Shown piece by piece: positions 61,001 through 64,000 of a DNA stretch of 64,000 nt. The DNA is taken from positions 3,460,727 through 3,524,726 of the forward strand of contig OX459106.1 in assembly GCA_949775045.1 (NCBI GenBank). The letters are read 5' to 3'. Positions within the stretch are counted from its first letter, which is position 1. Every line of letters starts with the position of its first letter. The notes below the pieces were generated by a model. It was not told the DNA's origin. It did no database searches and saw nothing but the letters and a program-made list of their open reading frames with translations. The position numbers and the translations under genes are program-made. This stretch comes from Metridium senile (lineage: Eukaryota; Cnidaria; Anthozoa; Actiniaria; Metridiidae).

Positions 61001-63032
61001 AAAATGTATTGGAAATTTCTTATTTATCTTAATGTAGAATTAAAACAATCCCCGCTTTTCAGGACAAAAAAACAAAAATCTTTAATTTTTCGTTTTCGTT
61101 TTTCCCCAAAAAATGGGCTTCCTGTGTTGTAACACACGGCAAATGAATGGGATCCCTGTGTTGAAAAAAACATGGCGGCCAGACTATCGGCCAGTCTGTA
61201 TTTTTTTTATAGTTATTTACATTTATTTAGAGTCAAACTTACAAGTATTAAGTGAAAATGTGCTAAAAATAAATCTAACTAGAAGTGACATTGAAAGAAA
61301 CTGTCTACATTTGCTAGGATATAAGGTAAAGTTGTTATAATTTGACTACGTGAAATAATGCAGTTTTTTATTCGTTTTTGAATAAGTAAGTGTATAGGTC
61401 TTTTTTTTACAGTTTTATTGCATATATTAAAATTATATTGATATTTAAAGTTGATATTTCATATTTTACTTTACTCAAAGCTAACTCAAAGCTAACTCAA
61501 AGCTAACTCAATGTTAACTCAAACTCAACTCAAACTCAACTCAACCTCTAACTCGATGATTATCCTATCTCTTTATCCTATCTCAAACAAACAAACAAAC
61601 AAACAAACAAACAAACAAACAAACAAACAAACAAACGAACTAACTAAGAAACAAACGAGCAAGCAAGCAAACAAAGGAAACGAACGAAATAAACGAGCGA
61701 TCAAAGGAAAGATAAAGCAAACAAACAAACAAACAAGCGAAAACACGACCATAAACAAACCACGCAAACAAACGAATGAACAAACAAATGAACCAGCAAA
61801 TGAACGACCAAACAAATGAACCAACACATCAACGAACAAATGAACCACCAAAAAACATTTGTAAATAGCCCATACCGTTGCCATTCCTTGTACTACACCA
61901 CCGTTCGTCAGCTTGATAACAAGTGAGTAGTCAGAACGAGTTTCTCGGTCCAATGGTATCGAACCAACCTTCAGGTTTGTTGTTTCAATTTCAAAATGGT
62001 TGCCATAGTTACCGGACTGAATGGAAAACGATGCTCCCGTTAAATTAAAGCTTGTTTCTGTGGTCTGAATATGAAATATATACAAAATATTTTAGTTGTT
62101 GATGAATCTTTTTTATCAATCATTGTTTTACCAACCAACAAGGAAATATTAGATTGTAACTGCATACTCAACCAAACAGTAAACCAGCTCCATATTGAAA
62201 CAAAATCAATATGTTCAGCATTGTATTTTAATGTTACACGACCAATAATGCATTTGGGTGTAATATAATTGGGCTTAATCCGGGCCTAAGATCGCCGTTA
62301 TTTTGGGCGATCTCGGACGATTTTAGTAAACTTAGCTATATTAAATTAGGCGGTCTTGGGCGATCTCAGGCGATCTTTGGTGATCTTTGGCAATCTTTGG
62401 CGATCTTGGGCGATTTTAAGCGATCTTAGGCGATCTCAGGGCCCGGAGTAGTCCTATACTTTTCAGTATGTAGTCTTCTATGCATTATTCAACCTTTATT
62501 CATATAGCTATTTAAGGTCATTGCTATTATTACCATACCGTTAAATCCATAACAACAGTGTTAGCTTGGCCTTCTACCATACTTGTTTGAAATTGTTTAT
62601 TCAGTACAGCTACAACCGTCACATTAACCAGTGTAATAACAGAACCATGTTTCTTGGAAACTGCCTACAAGGAAGTTCAATAACAATATGCTACAGTCAT
62701 ATACAAAATAACTTGGGAATATTTGAAATATAAATTGCAAGCCAATGCTGGCTAATTTTGAGCGTAAAACATTGTTTTGAGGGAGTAGTTTGCCAAAGCT
62801 ACATTGTTTTTAATGAATTTTTTTTTCACGATTCTAGCGAAAGGGGACGGTAAACAATTAGACAATACATGTCCCAATTTATGAATGTATGAATGTATAT
62901 ATATTGCTTTGTGTTGAAGCAAAATCTATCTTACCATAACAACAAGCATTTGACTGCCAATTTCAAGTCCTGCATTAACTGTAATCTGTCCTGTGTCGAT
63001 GTTTATTGCATACAGGCTCCCTGGGTCAGAAT
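42522..63032 (-). CDS. Transmembrane non-classical cadherin (3' part; 5' end beyond right edge)
   Basis: Sixteen exons in transcript order: 63032-62935, 62664-62539, 62064-61876, 57484-57310, 56791-56580, 56009-55830, 55435-55309, 54824-54778, 54563-54357, 51396-51308, 50881-50813, 50303-50235, 50160-49966, 48519-48454, 46364-46319, 43013-42522. Borders are GT..AG and phases agree throughout, giving 794 codons plus a partial first one. The ectodomain shows cadherin marks: DDINDNTPTF, DPDQGLNG, GLDREQ, VKAYDGG, VEDVNDNSP, ATDADQGQNA, VKANDRASPP, for at least four EC repeats. A ~130-residue region without EC motifs (SVSITAGVNQQYILQNL, ALDDLTNGKAFIKSVRP) precedes one membrane helix (AVVGAMICLAVMIGIGGIIM). 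The position recalls membrane-adjacent domains of Cdh23/Pcdh15-type cadherins. The tail lacks an obvious catenin-binding motif. Likely role: calcium-dependent adhesion or long-range cell contact. Confidence 0.88.
44804..45780. repeat. 28-bp minisatellite in the last cadherin intron
   Basis: About 35 units containing CATGACAATACCATATACCG, alternating with a variant CTGGTGCAACGTGGCAATAC. Edge units are diverged. Because 28 is not a multiple of 3 and the unit lacks stops on the minus strand, several frames stay open for 150-200 codons; these are not genes. Confidence 0.92.
46885..47045 (+). repeat. Copy 2 of the dispersed repeat with a micro-ORF
   Basis: Inverted counterpart of 27825-27976, located in a cadherin intron. 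It carries ATGGCGCCTCGAAACATCAA and the 12-codon frame. Confidence 0.6.
48565..49281. mobile_element. 717-bp TTAA-flanked element (copy B) in a cadherin intron
   Basis: It begins GGTAGTTCAGGACTC and ends GGGTCCGGAACCACC, flanked by TTAA at 48561-48564 and 49282-49285. It shares the GGGTCACC interior motif with copy A at 27985-28934. No transposase. Confidence 0.65.
49286..49955. repeat. (GTAA)n-based minisatellite adjoining the cadherin membrane exon
   Basis: GTAAGTAAGTAAATGGGCGA-type units, ~670 bp, ending about ten bases from the splice donor of exon 49966-50160. Leu/Tyr/Thr ORFs on the minus strand are artefacts. Confidence 0.92.
49966..50160 (-). CDS. Cadherin exon encoding the transmembrane helix
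   Basis: 65 residues: an extracellular stretch (GKYQKWHIQLYGRPS), then AVVGAMICLAVMIGIGGIIM with following isoleucines as the membrane helix, ending at LIK. It is joined in phase 2 to the basic juxtamembrane exon 48454-48519 (KKREREVC-type start), which acts as the stop-transfer signal. Confidence 0.85.
51435..54075. mobile_element. 2.64-kb giant hairpin element in a cadherin intron, TTAA-flanked
   Basis: Two ~1.13-kb arms (51435-52563 and 52948-54075) are inverted copies, very similar in the outer ~900 bases and more diverged inside. The ends are GAGACTGTCTTTGTAAG and its complement, flanked by TTAA (51431-51434, 54076-54079). The ~0.38-kb loop holds an ORF. It lies between cadherin exons 54357-54563 and 51308-51396, whose phases still match, so splicing can remove it. 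Confidence 0.8.
52533..52871 (-). CDS. Unidentified ORF in the loop of the giant hairpin element
   Basis: 112 codons, with a Cys/His-containing core ISEEVSNWWVCPRHRHSLGK, then LWKPSKSSCN. The CPxHR..LGxxW..C pattern resembles a small Cys/His domain I recall from cnidarian uncharacterised proteins, but I cannot name it. The frame may be a captured exon: the first and last parts look less protein-like. It could be the only coding content of the hairpin element. Confidence 0.35.
   Translation of the reverse strand: MWKSSFVKLLICTDDIKSHLLTFHFSREELLEYQLILARSGKFNISEEVSNWWVCPRHRHSLGKLWKPSKSSCNLLIHSGSFFFCSKVGISASTKFRPESLFSWSAAFDVKI
55632..55708 (+). repeat. Decayed tRNA-Ser(AGA)-like sequence in a cadherin intron
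   Basis: TCCTTGTGGTGTAGTGGTAA, a CTAGAAA loop and GGGGTTCAATTCCC follow tRNA order, with partial CCTTG/CAAGG acceptor pairing. The anticodon stem has two mismatches and there is no long variable arm. Probably SINE-derived. Confidence 0.4.
56120..56178 (+). repeat. tRNA T-arm-like fragment
   Basis: GGCCGGGGTTCACGTCCCGG followed by CTGGACCA resembles a T arm and 3' end; the 5' part is unrecognisable. In a cadherin intron. Confidence 0.25.
57488..59066. repeat. 43-bp minisatellite in a cadherin intron
   Basis: About 36 units containing CCAGCCAACAAACTAACAAA, with two variants (..AATAAAAAAC and ..AAGAAAAAAC) interspersed, and occasional short units with AACGTACTAAC. It starts within a few bases of exon 57310-57484. 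Spurious minus-strand ORFs (CSFVSLLAGLFVF) arise from it. Confidence 0.95.
59091..61562. mobile_element. 2.47-kb palindromic element in a cadherin intron
   Basis: Arms of about 0.6 kb (59091-59695 and 60970-61562) are inverted copies, beginning TAATCATCGAGTTAGAGG and including GAGTTGAGTTT repeats and the AACACAGGAAGCCC motif. The ~1.27-kb spacer has no recognised gene. No clear target duplication. Both arms contain CATGGCGGCCAG next to a CCCTGTGTT motif. Confidence 0.75.
61578..61857 (+). repeat. ACAA-rich simple repeat
   Basis: ACAAACAA microsatellite passing into degenerate AAACGAAC/AAATGAAC units, ending about 20 bases before exon 61876-62064. It directly follows the palindromic element. 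Confidence 0.9.
62281..62455. repeat. CGATCTTGGG-type short tandem repeat
   Basis: About fifteen diverged ~10-bp units (GGCGATCTTG, GGCGATCTCA) in a cadherin intron. Confidence 0.7.
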
Positions 63033-64000
63033 CTGTCAATCACAAATCCATGTGATCAGTGGAATACGAACATCGTTGTAATAGTATGGTCAAGTCATAA
63101 TTATAATATTGTGCTTTTATGATAATGCTTGGTATTGCTTGGTGCATGAAGATTATTTGATATATTATAAACTTAATGACTGGTCCCAAGGGAAACATTT
63201 AGTTTTATTTTCCCGAGAGTGACTATTATAAGGATGTCTATTTTATTGTCAACAAGGCCTTGTATTTCCTCACTAGAAAAAATGAAAAATCTTTTCTTCT
63301 TTGCTTCGGGCTCCATTTTAGTACACAAAGCTAAAACTCTTTGATTGTCCTTTAGGGACGTGCTTGTCTATGATTGGTCAAAAATATCACCCTACCACGT
63401 TTAGCACGTTCTGATCACGTGCGATGGGCACTTATATCCAGGTCGGGAATAAGTGATCACCTATTTCCCTGTCAGGATACAGCTGGATTTAATCAGTATG
63501 AAATGAGCACCTATCGACCAATGAGGTTGTTCGTTAAATCGATAAAATAGACAGCTATATAAAGGCCCATGCAAACGCACGCAACAACATCCAACATTGT
63601 TGGGCAAACATTGTTGTGAGTTTTTGCGCGATGTTGACGGGTGTGTGCAAACGCTCGCAACAAGTCCCACAAGTCCACTGGGACACAAATACCCACAATT
63701 CCCTACAAACCACTGCTTGTTGGGGCGCTATGTTGAATCATGGCTGACTATCTTGCTCATTGTTGAATTTCAAAGTAGTTTTTTAATGTTGATTTTTTTA
63801 TATATATATATTTGTTTTTCTAAGCGATATATATTTTTCTTTTGAATTTCTTTTTCTTTTTTTTTTTGTTTTAAAATCATTTTTTAATTTTTCATTGTAT
63901 TTTTTTATGGAAAAATTCCATATTAGTTAGGAAGTATGTAAAGGAAGTGCGTAAAAGAAATGCGTAAACGTAGCTAGTGCGTAAACGTAGTGCGTAAACG
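63033..64000. other. Cadherin intron continuing beyond the window; tandem repeat at the edge
   Basis: No further cadherin exon is seen. From about 63935 a repeat with GTAGTGCGTAAAC units begins and runs off the end of the window. Confidence 0.45.

Overview
The window reads as animal nuclear DNA, most likely a cnidarian and probably an anthozoan (sea anemone or coral). It is AT-rich. Its genes are split into many small exons with GT..AG introns, TATA boxes and AATAAA signals, and simple repeats, palindromes and short inverted-repeat transposons fill most of the space. The organism call rests on gene architecture and repeat style, not on a database match.

Two host genes can be rebuilt exon by exon with consistent splice phases. 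The first (25605-39023, + strand, 9 exons, 593 aa) is a secreted astacin metalloprotease: signal peptide, propeptide, dibasic cleavage site, HExxHxxGxxH catalytic domain, three copies of a ~45-residue Trp/Cys module, a thrombospondin type-1 domain, then three more modules. The second (42522-63032, - strand, 16 exons in the window, 5' end beyond the right edge) is a non-classical transmembrane cadherin: at least four extracellular cadherin repeats, a membrane-adjacent region, one transmembrane helix and an acidic, Pro-rich tail. A first exon resembling that of the astacin lies at the extreme left (181-283, - strand) and belongs to a gene running out of the window.

The most unusual item is a complete 4754-bp Polinton/adintovirus-like element at 14298-19051. 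It has 0.66-0.80-kb terminal inverted repeats, a perfect 6-bp target duplication (ACTGAA) and AG..CT ends. It carries an intact packaging-type ATPase, a small basic/hydrophobic protein and an acidic zinc-ribbon protein, but no polymerase, integrase, protease or capsid genes. Two TATA boxes diverge from a long GCCGA-type repeat, and each TIR carries a poly(A) signal for the outward transcript that ends in it.

Other mobile DNA, left to right: a pogo-like element (1301-2353), several short inverted-repeat elements (4429-4859, 5159-5394, 21657-22177), a Crypton-like recombinase pseudogene (22757-23188), two LINE 3' ends (20960-21090, 27145-27662), two TTAA-flanked elements of one family (27985-28934, 48565-49281), an element with an 8-bp duplication (29207-30310), a TAA-flanked element (31625-32112), a hammerhead-like motif (36209-36240), an element whose empty site survives in a neighbouring duplicate (42105-42398), and two long hairpin elements in cadherin introns (51435-54075, 59091-61562). 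Minisatellites occupy introns of both genes.

From about 2.4 to 14 kb and from 19.3 to 25.5 kb I see no convincing host coding exon.
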